A stretch of 64,000 nucleotides of DNA, taken from Shumkonia mesophila. GTDB lineage: Bacteria > Pseudomonadota > Alphaproteobacteria > Rhodospirillales > Shumkoniaceae. The DNA lies in the NCBI RefSeq assembly GCF_026163695.1, contig NZ_JAOTID010000016.1:32782-96781 (forward strand). The letters run 5' to 3'. This document shows positions 7,770-16,165 of this stretch, in pieces. Both the position numbers and the translations under genes were made by a program. Position 1 is the first letter of the stretch; every line of letters starts with the position of its first letter. A model generated the notes under the pieces. The model saw only the letters and a list, made by a program, of their open reading frames with translations, did no database searches and was not told where the DNA came from.

Positions 7770-8648
7770 ATGAAGGCAAATTTCCGGATCGGGCACCGGC
7801 GGCTGGCCGGGCGCCTTCTTCTTGCCGCCGCCGTCGCCTGTCCGCTCGTCCTTGCCGCCGTGACCGGCGCCGTCGCCCAGGGATTCGGCGATCTCATCGT
7901 CACGCCGACCCGCCTGGTCTTCGAGGGCCGCGACACGACCGATCAGGTCCTGCTGTCGAACCGCGGCTCGGAAACGGCGACGTTCCGCATTTCCATGACC
8001 CAGATGGCGATGGACGAGGACGGCAACCTGAAGGAAACCGACACGCCGCCGTCGGGTCTCAAGAACGCGAGCGAATTGTTGCGCTTCGCCCCCCGCCAGG
8101 TGGTGATCGCGCCGGGCGGCACCCAGGTGGTCAGGTTGACGCTGCGCAAGCCGCAGGATCTGGCCGACGGCGAATACCGCACGCACCTCTTCCTGCGCGC
8201 CGTGCCGCCGGAAAACCGCGGGACCGCCATCGCGGCCAGCCCGGGCGGCACCGGCGAGATGAGCATCGAACTGATCCCCATTTTCGGCATTTCGCTGCCG
8301 GTGATCGTGCGGCACGGCAACGTGCCGGCGGCGGAAGCGCGGCTGAGCGACGTGACCCTGGAGCCGGGCGAGAAGGGCTCGGTCGTTCGCGCGACGATTC
8401 AGCGCAAGGGCGTCGGCTCGCTTTTCGGGGACGTCGTCCTGCGCTATCTGCGGGACGGGTCGGAACCGCTGGTGGTCGGCGAAATCTCGCGCCTTGCCGT
8501 CTATCCCGAAATCGGCCAGCGCCGCATCGTCGTGCCGGTCGCCCCGCCCGAGGGCGTGGTCCTGGCGAAGGGGCGGCTGGAAGTCGTCTATCAGGCGGCG
8601 ACCGAGGCCCGCGCACCGTTGGCCAGCGCGGTGATCGATGTGAAATAG
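7770..8648 (+). CDS. Periplasmic pilus chaperone (PapD-like)
   Basis: A 292-residue periplasmic chaperone of the PapD/FimC superfamily, with two Ig-like domains after a signal peptide ending near Ala-Val-Ala-Gln (residue 37). The N-domain shows VTPTRLVFEGRDTTDQVLLSNRG, the usual edge-strand signature, and the run APRQVVIAPGGTQVVRLTLR corresponds to the G1 donor strand that completes the pilin fold. The start follows a GGGGGGAG ribosome site. It would pick up the three upstream subunits as they leave the Sec channel and hand them to the usher encoded 36 bp downstream. Confidence 0.88.
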   Translation: MKANFRIGHRRLAGRLLLAAAVACPLVLAAVTGAVAQGFGDLIVTPTRLVFEGRDTTDQVLLSNRGSETATFRISMTQMAMDEDGNLKETDTPPSGLKNASELLRFAPRQVVIAPGGTQVVRLTLRKPQDLADGEYRTHLFLRAVPPENRGTAIAASPGGTGEMSIELIPIFGISLPVIVRHGNVPAAEARLSDVTLEPGEKGSVVRATIQRKGVGSLFGDVVLRYLRDGSEPLVVGEISRLAVYPEIGQRRIVVPVAPPEGVVLAKGRLEVVYQAATEARAPLASAVIDVK

Positions 8649-8684
8649 CCCCGCGCACGGGGTTTCCCTGTGCGGCGGTGTGCG

Positions 8685-11402
8685 ATGACGCCTCGGTCCC
8701 TTTTCCTCTTGCTCGCGTGCGCCATCGCCGCGGGCCTTGCGGTTTCCTTCGCCGCAGTTGCGCAGGCGCCGCCGACGCCGGGCGTTGCGGCCGCCATGCG
8801 CGCGACCGGAGAGACGGCCGCCGAGGTCGAGGAACTGATCTTCGAGCTTCGCCTCAACAACCTGGTGCTGAGCGAAGCCTTCCCGGGGCTGCTCCGGGGC
8901 GCCAGCCTGCTGCTGCCGCTCGGCGATTTGGCCCGCGCGCTCGAGTTCCCCATTTCGGAGGACCCGCGGGCCGGCTACGCCAACGGCTGGTTCCTGCGCG
9001 AGAACCGCCTGTTCTCGCTTGACGTCGGGCGGGCCGAGGTCGTCCTCGAAGGGCGGCCGATCGACATCGACCGGCGGATGATCATCGTCGAGCCCGACGG
9101 CATCTATGTCGACATCCGCCAGTTGGCGCGCTGGTTTCCCGTCGATTTCTCGTTCGACACCGCCAGCCTGACGGTTTTCATCATGTCCCGGGAACCGCTG
9201 CCGGTCGAGGAGCGCCTGGCCCGCGGCCTGTACCGCCAGCGCGCCTTCGCCGGCCGCCGGGAGCGGCGGGAATATGCCCGCGTCGACAGCCCGCCGGCGA
9301 TGCTGGCGCCGCCGGTCGGCGACCTGTCGGCCGAATTCACCGCCAGGCGCGAACCGGAAAGCGGCAGCACGACGTCCCTGCGCTACAGCGGCCTGATGAC
9401 CGGAGAGATGCTTTACGCCAACTCCGAGGTCTACTTCGCGGGCGACGACGAGGATCGCCTGACGGACATGCGCATCCGCCTGGAGCGCAAGGACCCGGAC
9501 GGCCGAGCCCTGGGCCGCCTCGGCGTCCGCGAGGCCGCCGTCGGCGACGTGCTGACGCCGGAGATGCCGCTTGTCGCCAAGCTTCAGCTCGGCCGCGGCG
9601 CCGTTCTTTCCAACATGGACCTCGAGACGCCCGAGGAGTTCGACCGCATCACGCTGGAAGGCAACCTGCCGCTCGGCTGGGAGATCGAGCTTTATCGCAA
9701 CGAGGTGCTGCTGGAGTTCCAGACCGCCAGCGCCGACGGCCGCTACCGTTTCGAGGATGTGTCGCTGCTGTTCGGCGTCAACGTGCTTCGCCTGATCTTC
9801 TACGGTCCGCAGGGGCAGCGGCGCGAGGAGGTGCGCCAGGTCCGCGTCGACACCGACCAGATCAACGCCGGCGAGATCCGCTATCGCATCGCCGCCAACC
9901 AGCACGATACCCGGCTGTATTCCCGCAGCTACGACGGCACCGACCCGAATGTCGACGGCCGGCCGCGCGGCCTTGTCAGCACCATGCTCGGCATCACCGA
10001 CTGGCTGACGCTCGGCACCAACCTCGCCAGCCTCCCCCGCGACGAGCGGCGCGGCGAGTACGCCGGCACCGCCCTGATCGCCACCACCGGCAATTTCCTG
10101 TGGCGGCTCGACGGCGTCAGCGAGGTGGGCGCCGGCACGGCAAGCCGCCTGTCGGGACAGACGTCGATCTTGGGCGTCTCGCTGTTCGGCGAGCACGGGA
10201 TCTACGACGACTTCCTCAGCGAGCAGGCGACCGGCAGCGCGGGAAACCTGCTGAAAAAGCGAAGCCGCCTGCGCCTCGACGGCGTGGTGCCGTGGATCGA
10301 TTCGCTCCAGCTGCCGTTCAGCATTTCCGGCGATCGCGACCGCCGCCAGGGGGGGGACACCACCACCCGCATCGGCGGCCGCATGTCGGCCGGCGTCGGC
10401 CGCGCCTCGGTGACCAATCGGCTCGACTGGACGGTCCAGCGCGGGCCGAGCGGCGCCAGCCGGACCGCGACGGGCAACTTCCTGGTGGGCGGTCCGGTCG
10501 GCGATTTCCGCCTGCGCGGCCAGATCGACTACCAGGCGGCCCCGGAGAGCCAGATATCGGCCCTGGCGATGAGCGCGGAGAAGCCGATCTGGCAGCAGTC
10601 CCAGGTCCGGCTCGGCGTGGCCCACGACATCTGGCCGGACCAGACGACGACTCTCTCGGCCGGCTTGAGCACCCGGTTGCACGAAGCCTATGTCGGCGTC
10701 CGCTGCGACGTCGACGACCAGGGCGAAGTCATGGGTCTTTTCACCGTTTCGACGTCGTTCGGCTACGATCCGGTCAAACGCTCGCCGTGGATGTCGGCGG
10801 AACGGCGCGCCGAAACCGGACAGTTCGCCGGCCGGGTCTTCATCGACGAGGACAACGACGGCGCCTTCGACGACGGCGAGCCGCTGATTCCCGACGCGCG
10901 CCTCGTGGCCGCCGGGCAAAGGAAAAGCGACCCGACCGGCGAGGACGGACGCGTTCTCATGACCGGGTTGAGCGGCTACCGGCCCACCGACATCGCGGTT
11001 GACCCCGGCAGCCTCGAGGACCCGTTCTGGGTGCCGCAGCCCGAGGGCATCTCCATCGTGCCGCGCCCCGGCTCGACGGCCACCCACGATTTCGCCGTCG
11101 TCTCGACCGGCGAGGTGGATGGCACCGTCTTCAGGGTCATCGGAGGCAAAGCCCGCCCGGTTTCCGGGGCCGTCGTCCAGCTGGTCGGCGAAAAGGGAGA
11201 GGTCGTGCGCACCGAACGGTCTGCCTACGACGGCTTCTATCTGTTCCAGTTCGTGCCGCCGGGGCGCTATCGGGTGCGGGTGGACCCGATGCAGCTGCAC
11301 GAACTCGACCTGATCGAGGCCGACACCCCGGCGGTGGAGATCACCGGAAACGGCAGCATCGTGGGCGGCCAGAAGATCGTTCTGCTGCCGGTGTCCGGAT
11401 GA
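8685..11402 (+). CDS. Outer-membrane usher-like protein with C-terminal SdrD/CarboxypepD-type domains
   Basis: About 905 residues. A signal peptide ends at AVAQA, then an N-terminal periplasmic domain, a long beta-barrel-like middle region (residues about 200-710), and C-terminal beta modules: a GRVFIDEDNDGAFDDGEPL repeat of the SdrD-B type and a carboxypeptidase-regulatory-like end (SAYDGFYLFQFVPPGRYRV). Usher-like blocks include GNLPLGWEIELYRN (barrel) and FEDVSLLFGVNVLRLIFYGPQGQ, as in CS1/TcfC-type ushers. It should secrete and assemble the pilin-chaperone complexes. A GTG at 8670 would add five residues; the ATG at 8685 gives a better signal peptide. The next gene is the tRNA on the opposite strand. 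Confidence 0.82.
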   Translation: MTPRSLFLLLACAIAAGLAVSFAAVAQAPPTPGVAAAMRATGETAAEVEELIFELRLNNLVLSEAFPGLLRGASLLLPLGDLARALEFPISEDPRAGYANGWFLRENRLFSLDVGRAEVVLEGRPIDIDRRMIIVEPDGIYVDIRQLARWFPVDFSFDTASLTVFIMSREPLPVEERLARGLYRQRAFAGRRERREYARVDSPPAMLAPPVGDLSAEFTARREPESGSTTSLRYSGLMTGEMLYANSEVYFAGDDEDRLTDMRIRLERKDPDGRALGRLGVREAAVGDVLTPEMPLVAKLQLGRGAVLSNMDLETPEEFDRITLEGNLPLGWEIELYRNEVLLEFQTASADGRYRFEDVSLLFGVNVLRLIFYGPQGQRREEVRQVRVDTDQINAGEIRYRIAANQHDTRLYSRSYDGTDPNVDGRPRGLVSTMLGITDWLTLGTNLASLPRDERRGEYAGTALIATTGNFLWRLDGVSEVGAGTASRLSGQTSILGVSLFGEHGIYDDFLSEQATGSAGNLLKKRSRLRLDGVVPWIDSLQLPFSISGDRDRRQGGDTTTRIGGRMSAGVGRASVTNRLDWTVQRGPSGASRTATGNFLVGGPVGDFRLRGQIDYQAAPESQISALAMSAEKPIWQQSQVRLGVAHDIWPDQTTTLSAGLSTRLHEAYVGVRCDVDDQGEVMGLFTVSTSFGYDPVKRSPWMSAERRAETGQFAGRVFIDEDNDGAFDDGEPLIPDARLVAAGQRKSDPTGEDGRVLMTGLSGYRPTDIAVDPGSLEDPFWVPQPEGISIVPRPGSTATHDFAVVSTGEVDGTVFRVIGGKARPVSGAVVQLVGEKGEVVRTERSAYDGFYLFQFVPPGRYRVRVDPMQLHELDLIEADTPAVEITGNGSIVGGQKIVLLPVSG

Positions 11403-11427
11403 AGAGCAAAGGAGAAAACAAAGGAAA

Positions 11428-11504
11428 TGGCGCGCCCGAAGGGACTCGAACCCCTAACCTTCTGATCCGTAGTCAGATGCTCTATCCAATTGAGCTACGG
11501 GCGC
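11428..11504 (-). tRNA. tRNA-Arg (anticodon ACG)
   Basis: A full 77-nt cloverleaf on the minus strand. The 7-bp acceptor stem is GCGCCCG/CGGGCGC with encoded CCA. The D-arm has GCTCAATTGGATAGAGC, the anticodon stem TCTGA/TCAGA encloses loop CTACGGA with anticodon ACG, and the T-loop is TTCGAGT. ACG (inosine-modified) reads CGU, CGC and CGA arginine codons. The gene is convergent with the usher gene, 25 bp from its stop, and no integrase lies next to it. Confidence 0.97.
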
Positions 11505-11767
11505 CAGGAAGCCTTGAAACCGGCGGTGGATCATGGATCCCCCGGCGTCAAGGCCCGGCAACCTACCCCAGCGGGGCATCGAACGCAAGGGCTTCGACGG
11601 CGTCAAATTCAAGCCCGCCAAACCCTAGGGAATTCCGTCCTTGTCGGGCTTAGGGGCATTGTTTAATATCGCCACTACCAATAAGAAGGGGTTTCGGCAC
11701 AGCCGAACAAATAAATGAAGCGGTTTCGGCCATGGGTTCTTTCCACAACCAAAGGCAATCACGCAAA

Positions 11768-12955
11768 ATGATGTCATGGAAATTTCGGGTGGCCGTCGTG
11801 GGGGCGACGTTTCTGCTACCGGCATGCGCGTTTACCGAGGAGGCTTTATGGCCTTCTTTGACCGGGGAAGACCCGGCGGGAGGAAACGCCAAGCAAACCC
11901 AACAGGCACAACAGACGACCCCGGCCCAGCAACCGGGGGCGGTGGTGCCGATCGCAGCCCCGGGTCCGGCCGTGCAGCCGCCGCTGGGCAGCACGGACTT
12001 CACCCCGCCGGGTGTCACGCCCGGCCCGGATACCGGCACCTTCGTCGGCAAGAAGGCCGTCGAGTTGCGCGGCGAGCTGGCGCGTCTCCAGCAGTCGATC
12101 GCCGAGCACAACGCCGCGCTCCAGCAGTTGCGGGCCAAGGTGGTTCAGGATTCCCAGCGTTACCACACCACGGTCGGCACCATCAACGCGCGGCTGCAGG
12201 TGGGCACGACGCCGGGCAACCCCATCCTGGTACAGCAGTTCAACAGCGCGCAGGGCGATCTCGACCGGGTGTCTTCCGACATTGCCGAGATGAACAATCT
12301 GGCCACCCGCGTGGCCGCTGATTCGACCATGTCGGCCTTCCTTTCGGAATCGGCCCGCGCCGCCTTCGGCATCTCGGGCGCCGTCGACGAGGACCATCGG
12401 CAGTTGACCATCCTCGAGGACGAGGTCAACCGCACCGTGGTGCTGATCGACCGGCTGCTCAAGGAAGTGGCCGACGACGTGCGCCGCCAGACCGCCTATG
12501 TGGCGACCGAGCGCGGCAACCTCAACCTGCTGTCGGCCGGCATCAAGAGCGGCGAGATCTATGGCGCCAGCCTGGTCAACCGGGCCATGGCCTCGGTGGC
12601 CGGAACGGTGCCGGACGATACCCGTTCGGCGGCCCGGACGGGTGAAATCGCCGGCCGCCGGCCGCTGGTGGTCATCCGCTTCGACAAGCCCAACGTGCCC
12701 TATCAGCAGGCCGTCTACAACGCCGTCAGCCGCGTCCTCGAACAGCGGCCGGACGCCACCTTCGACCTGGTGGCGGTGGCGCCGACGGCGGGCGGACCGG
12801 CGCGCGTCGCCGTCAACACCAACAAGTCGCGGCGGTTCGCCGAGGGCGTCCTGCGCTCGCTGGTCGAGATGGGCCTGCCGCCCAACAAGGTGGCGATCGC
12901 CGGCACCACCAGCGACGCCGCCAACACCAACGAGGTGCATATTTACCTTCGTTGA
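11768..12955 (+). CDS. Coiled-coil lipoprotein with OmpA-like C-terminus
   Basis: A 395-residue exported protein of unknown function. It starts with Met-Met-Ser-Trp-Lys, a hydrophobic stretch and a lipobox-like Leu-Pro-Ala-Cys at about residue 20, so it is probably a lipoprotein. A Gln/Pro-rich linker follows (residues about 38-85), then a helical, coiled-coil-prone middle (ELRGELARLQQSIAEHNAAL and onward to about residue 250). The C-terminal ~100 residues (VVIRFDKPNVPYQQAVYNAV, then SRRFAEGVLRSLVEMGLPPN) resemble an OmpA/Pal-type peptidoglycan-binding fold in order of elements, without the full motif. An upstream ATG at 11732 is in frame but would bury the signal peptide. A strong terminator follows, so it is monocistronic or the end of its unit. 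A cell-envelope structural role is inferred. Confidence 0.7.
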   Translation: MMSWKFRVAVVGATFLLPACAFTEEALWPSLTGEDPAGGNAKQTQQAQQTTPAQQPGAVVPIAAPGPAVQPPLGSTDFTPPGVTPGPDTGTFVGKKAVELRGELARLQQSIAEHNAALQQLRAKVVQDSQRYHTTVGTINARLQVGTTPGNPILVQQFNSAQGDLDRVSSDIAEMNNLATRVAADSTMSAFLSESARAAFGISGAVDEDHRQLTILEDEVNRTVVLIDRLLKEVADDVRRQTAYVATERGNLNLLSAGIKSGEIYGASLVNRAMASVAGTVPDDTRSAARTGEIAGRRPLVVIRFDKPNVPYQQAVYNAVSRVLEQRPDATFDLVAVAPTAGGPARVAVNTNKSRRFAEGVLRSLVEMGLPPNKVAIAGTTSDAANTNEVHIYLR

Positions 12956-12978
12956 ACGGCCTCATCGCAGTCGTAAGG

Positions 12979-13006
12979 AAAACCGGCGCCCGGGGCGCCG
13001 GTTTTT
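12979..13006 (+). terminator. Rho-independent terminator
   Basis: An 8-bp GC stem (CCGGCGCC / GGCGCCGG) with a 3-nt loop is extended by AAAA/TTTT pairing and ends in a run of five T. It lies 24 bp after the coiled-coil lipoprotein stop, the classic form. Confidence 0.85.
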
Positions 13007-13122
13007 CATTTGGCGGGCGGCGGTCCCCGGGAGCATGCTCTAACAGGCGTTGCCTGGACGGTGGGCGTCGGGGTAAAAGTCGCCGCCCGGGTCGGGCCAA
13101 ACCATCACGAAAGACGGATGTC

Positions 13123-13623
13123 ATGCCCAACTTCAGAGACGACGTCATCAACCACGCGGTCACCTGGGTCGAGGTCCATCGCGACACCAAGAAGCTGGCC
13201 GTCAAGCTGATGGACATGGGGCCATGGAAGGGCGTCATCGCGCTGACCCGCGGCGGCCTGGTGCCGGCCGCCATCATCGCCCGCGAGCTCAACATCTTCG
13301 TCGTCGACACGCTGTGCATCTCCACCTACGACGAACAGGTCATGGGCACGCTCAACGTGCTGAAGATTCCCGAGCGCGCCGCCGCCGAAGAGGGCGAGGG
13401 CTGGCTGCTCATCGACGACCTGGTCGACACCGGGACCACCGCCAAGGAGGCGCGCCGCATCCTGCCCAAGGCCCACTTCGCCACCGTCTACGCCAAGCCC
13501 AAGGGGCGGCCCCTGGTCGACACCTGCGTCAGCGAGGTCAGCCAGGAAACCTGGGTCTACTTCCCCTGGGACACCGAGCCCCAGTACGTCATGCCCATCG
13601 CCCATGGCCCCCGCAAGGCCTGA
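13123..13623 (+). CDS. gpt: Xanthine(-guanine) phosphoribosyltransferase
   Basis: A 166-residue type I phosphoribosyltransferase. The PRPP-binding signature LLIDDLVDTGTTA lies at residues 95-107, the flexible-loop STYDEQ at 68-73 and the hydrophobic base pocket WVYFPWDTE near the C-terminus, a pattern specific to bacterial XGPRT. It salvages xanthine, guanine and hypoxanthine with PRPP to the nucleotides; the enzyme is usually membrane-associated. The start at 13123 gives the family length. Its last 20 bp overlap the start of the EamA gene, so the two are probably co-transcribed and translationally coupled. Confidence 0.93.
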   Translation: MPNFRDDVINHAVTWVEVHRDTKKLAVKLMDMGPWKGVIALTRGGLVPAAIIARELNIFVVDTLCISTYDEQVMGTLNVLKIPERAAAEEGEGWLLIDDLVDTGTTAKEARRILPKAHFATVYAKPKGRPLVDTCVSEVSQETWVYFPWDTEPQYVMPIAHGPRKA

Positions 13624-14503
13624 CGGCCCGGGCGGCCTGCCGCGCGACGGGCTGGTCCTGCTGGCCCTCGTCACGCTGGCGTGGGGTCTTGCCTGGCCGG
13701 CCATGAAGATCGTTCTCAACGAAATGTCGCCGTGGACCTTCCGCGAGGTGACGCTGCCGGCGGGTGGGCTCATCCTGATGGCGTTCGCGCGCATGGTCGG
13801 GCAGCCGCTGGCGGTGCCGCGCCGCAAATGGACGGCGCTGATCGTCGTCTCGCTGATCAATGTCGGCGGCTGGCATCTGTTCAGCGCGCTGGGCTTGAGC
13901 CAGATGTCCTCGGGGCGGGCCGTGCTCGTCGCCTACACCATGCCGCTGTGGGCGTCGCTGGCCGGCGCCGTGCTGCTGGGCGAGGCGGTGACCCGGCGGC
14001 TCGGCATCGCCCTCGTGCTGGGCATGGCCGGGGTGGCCGTGCTGCTGTCGGGCGATCTGGCGGCCCTGCGCGGTGCCCCGTGGGGCATCGTCTACATGCT
14101 GGTGGCGGCCATGTTCTGGGGGGTCGGCATCGTGCTGCTCAAGCGCGTCGTCTGGGAAATGCCGCCCCTGGCGCTGGCCGCCTGGCAGCTCATCGTCTCC
14201 TCGATCCCCATCGCGCTGCTGGCCGGAATGGTCGAGGGATGGACGCTGCCCGCGCTGTCGCCGCTGGCGCTGGCCACCCTCGTCTTCGTCATCGTGGTGC
14301 CCATCGGCTTTTGCAGTTGGGCCTTCCTCAAGGTGATCACCCTGTTTCCGGCCAACGTTTCGGCCATCGGCACCCTGATGATCCCGGTCGTCGGCGTTCT
14401 CAGCGGCAGCCTCATCCTGGGCGAGCCGATCGGCTGGCGCGAGATGGCCTCGCTCGCCCTTATCGGCTCCTCGCTCGTCCTTACCCTCTTCTACCGGCGA
14501 TAA
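13604..14503 (+). CDS. EamA/DMT-family membrane transporter
   Basis: A 299-residue integral membrane protein of the drug/metabolite transporter superfamily, with two EamA repeats of five transmembrane helices each. The first repeat has LAWGLAWPAMKIVLNEMSPWTFRE near the start and SSGRAVLVAYTMPLW at the end. The second ends with FPANVSAIGTLMIPVVGVLSGSLILGEP. Such proteins usually export small metabolites (amino acids, nucleobases, riboflavin). Overlap with gpt hints at a purine link, but many alphaproteobacterial EamA genes sit beside unrelated genes, so the substrate is unassigned. Confidence 0.9.
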   Translation: MAPARPDGPGGLPRDGLVLLALVTLAWGLAWPAMKIVLNEMSPWTFREVTLPAGGLILMAFARMVGQPLAVPRRKWTALIVVSLINVGGWHLFSALGLSQMSSGRAVLVAYTMPLWASLAGAVLLGEAVTRRLGIALVLGMAGVAVLLSGDLAALRGAPWGIVYMLVAAMFWGVGIVLLKRVVWEMPPLALAAWQLIVSSIPIALLAGMVEGWTLPALSPLALATLVFVIVVPIGFCSWAFLKVITLFPANVSAIGTLMIPVVGVLSGSLILGEPIGWREMASLALIGSSLVLTLFYRR

Positions 14504-14615
14504 CGGCCAGGCGGGTCGCGAACGGCGCGAAAGTCGCCGGGCGCCCCATCAACCCAGGGTTTCCGCCGATCGCCGGCCCGTCGCCGCGAATTCTTGTCAT
14601 TCCCATCCTCACAAA

Positions 14616-14634
14616 TTGCAACGTGCTGGTGCAA
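14616..14634. promoter_or_regulatory. Inverted repeat upstream of the FadL-like gene
   Basis: A 19-bp site with symmetric ends (TTGCA, 9 bp, TGCAA) lies 162 bp before the FadL-like gene in an AT-richer leader. Its shape resembles TetR/FadR-class operators. A second imperfect stem (AGATATCCC at 14682-14690 with GGGTATCT at 14703-14710) lies nearer the gene. Both are inferred from sequence symmetry only. Confidence 0.3.
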
Positions 14635-14796
14635 AGAAGGGCTAGCCGAGACCTGTTTTTTGTATTAGAACCATGAAAATTAGATATCCCTAATGTTTTT
14701 ACGGGTATCTGATTATCGATCGCACCGGCCACCACCGGAAAGCACGTCGGGAAAACCTGGGCGGGGATCGAAAACAAAAAAAGATGGAGAGGAACA

Positions 14797-16026
14797 ATGA
14801 GGAAGACGTTCACCACATCCACCGCCCTCGGAGCCGGCCTTGCGGTGGCCGCGCTCGCGCTCACCGCCACGCCGGCGGCGGCCACCAACGGCTACATGGG
14901 CATCTGCGTCGGGGCCAAGAACTGCGGCATGGCCGGCGCCGGCGTCGCCCTGCCCCAGGACGCCACCAGCGGCGTCATCAATCCCGCCCTGATGGGGCGC
15001 GTCAAGAACCAGGTCACGGTGTCGCCCGGCTGGTTCCATCCGGAGCGCTCGCTGGATCGCTCGGGAGCGACCAACAACAGCCTTCCCAAAGCCAACGAAG
15101 ACAGCCAGCACGAAAATTTCATGGAAGGATCGGCCGGGGTCAACTATCACGTCAGCCCCGAGGTCACCCTCGGCCTTTCCGCGTCCGGCAGCGGCGGCAT
15201 GGACACCAAATACGAAACGTCGCGAACCGGCACCGGTTTTGGCGTCAATGGCTATGACAGCGAGGTCACCTATCGGCTTCTCCATGTCAAGCCGACCGCC
15301 ACCTGGGCACCCAACGACTGGTCGGCTTACGGCGCCAGCGTCAACATCGGCTGGGCCGATTTCAAGTCGAACATGGCGACCAATAACAACTTTGCGCAGA
15401 CCGCCGGCAACAACAAGCGCGAGTCGATCTGGGGCATCGGCTTTACCCTGGGCGGCCTGTGGGACGCCAACGAGCAGCTGAGCTTCGGGGCCAGCCTGTC
15501 GTCGCCGACGTGGTTCCAGTACTTCGACAATTACGGCGACCTGTTCCTCGGATCCCTCGACGTTCCGGCCCACGGCACCGTCGGCTTCGTCTACCGCCCC
15601 ACGCCGCAGACCGACATCGCCTTCGACATCAAGTACATCGCCTGGAACTCCGTCTATCCCATCGGCAAAACGCCGGCGGCCGGCGGCTTCGGCTGGGAAA
15701 GCGAGCCGGTGTTCATGCTGGGCGCCCAGCATCGCCTGAACGATCGGTACACGGTGCGCGCCGGCTACAACTACGGCCCGTCGCCGGTTCACGAGAACGT
15801 GGTCTTCGCCAACGGCCTGTTCCCGGCGGTCACCGAGCACCACTTCGCCGTCGGCGCCAGCTACGTGCCGTCGCCGAAGTGGGAACTGTCGGCAAGCTTC
15901 TTCTATGCGCTGAACAACAAGGTGACCGACAACGGCAGCGGCGACCAGTACAGCCAAATGGGCGCGGGCGTCAGCGTCGGCATGTGGCAGATGGGCGGCC
16001 AGATCGGGGTCAGCTACAACTTCTAG
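14797..16026 (+). CDS. Outer membrane transport protein, OmpP1/FadL family
   Basis: A 409-residue outer-membrane beta-barrel protein. The signal peptide ends at AAA-Thr (residue about 29), then the FadL-type N-terminal hatch with NGYMGICVGAKNCGMAGAGV and ALPQDATSGVINPALM. The remainder alternates polar and aromatic residues as barrel strands and ends in Phe (IGVSYNF), the usual BAM recognition signal. Two Cys (in GICVGAKNC) could form a disulfide in the hatch, which is unusual. FadL-family channels take up long-chain fatty acids or aromatic hydrocarbons. The start has a GGAGAGGAAC ribosome site. It is monocistronic and ends 46 bp before a perfect inverted repeat. Confidence 0.88.
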   Translation: MRKTFTTSTALGAGLAVAALALTATPAAATNGYMGICVGAKNCGMAGAGVALPQDATSGVINPALMGRVKNQVTVSPGWFHPERSLDRSGATNNSLPKANEDSQHENFMEGSAGVNYHVSPEVTLGLSASGSGGMDTKYETSRTGTGFGVNGYDSEVTYRLLHVKPTATWAPNDWSAYGASVNIGWADFKSNMATNNNFAQTAGNNKRESIWGIGFTLGGLWDANEQLSFGASLSSPTWFQYFDNYGDLFLGSLDVPAHGTVGFVYRPTPQTDIAFDIKYIAWNSVYPIGKTPAAGGFGWESEPVFMLGAQHRLNDRYTVRAGYNYGPSPVHENVVFANGLFPAVTEHHFAVGASYVPSPKWELSASFFYALNNKVTDNGSGDQYSQMGAGVSVGMWQMGGQIGVSYNF

Positions 16027-16072
16027 GTCCGCCATCCCACCGGGCGCGGCGTTCCTCCCGGGGCGCCGCACC

Positions 16073-16165
16073 CTAATTTCGGGGACGCCATATTTAATTA
16101 AGGTTTGCAGCCCGGCGAGCGGAAAGGGCGACCGCCTTAATTAAATATGGCGTCCCCGAAATTAG
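16073..16165. repeat. Perfect 31-bp inverted repeat at a convergent gene junction (copy 1)
   Basis: Arms 16073-16103 and 16135-16165 are perfect inverted copies, 31 bp each, around a 31-nt loop. The conserved core is AATTTCGGGGACGCC followed by ATATTTAATTAAGG. It lies between the stops of the FadL-like gene (+) and panC (-), and its last bases form panC's TAA stop. Related copies occur at 21113-21248 and 57029-57122. In RNA of either strand this would fold into a long stem, so it may terminate both genes. Confidence 0.9.

Noticed and set aside
7764..11300. A very long minus-strand open frame across the chaperone-usher genes
   Set aside because: It is antisense to two well-supported genes, rich in Arg/Gly/Ala/His as GC-rich shadow frames are, and has no recognisable domain.
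11428..11504. tRNA-Arg as an integration site of a genomic island
   Set aside because: No integrase, no repeated tRNA 3' end and no change of composition was seen nearby.
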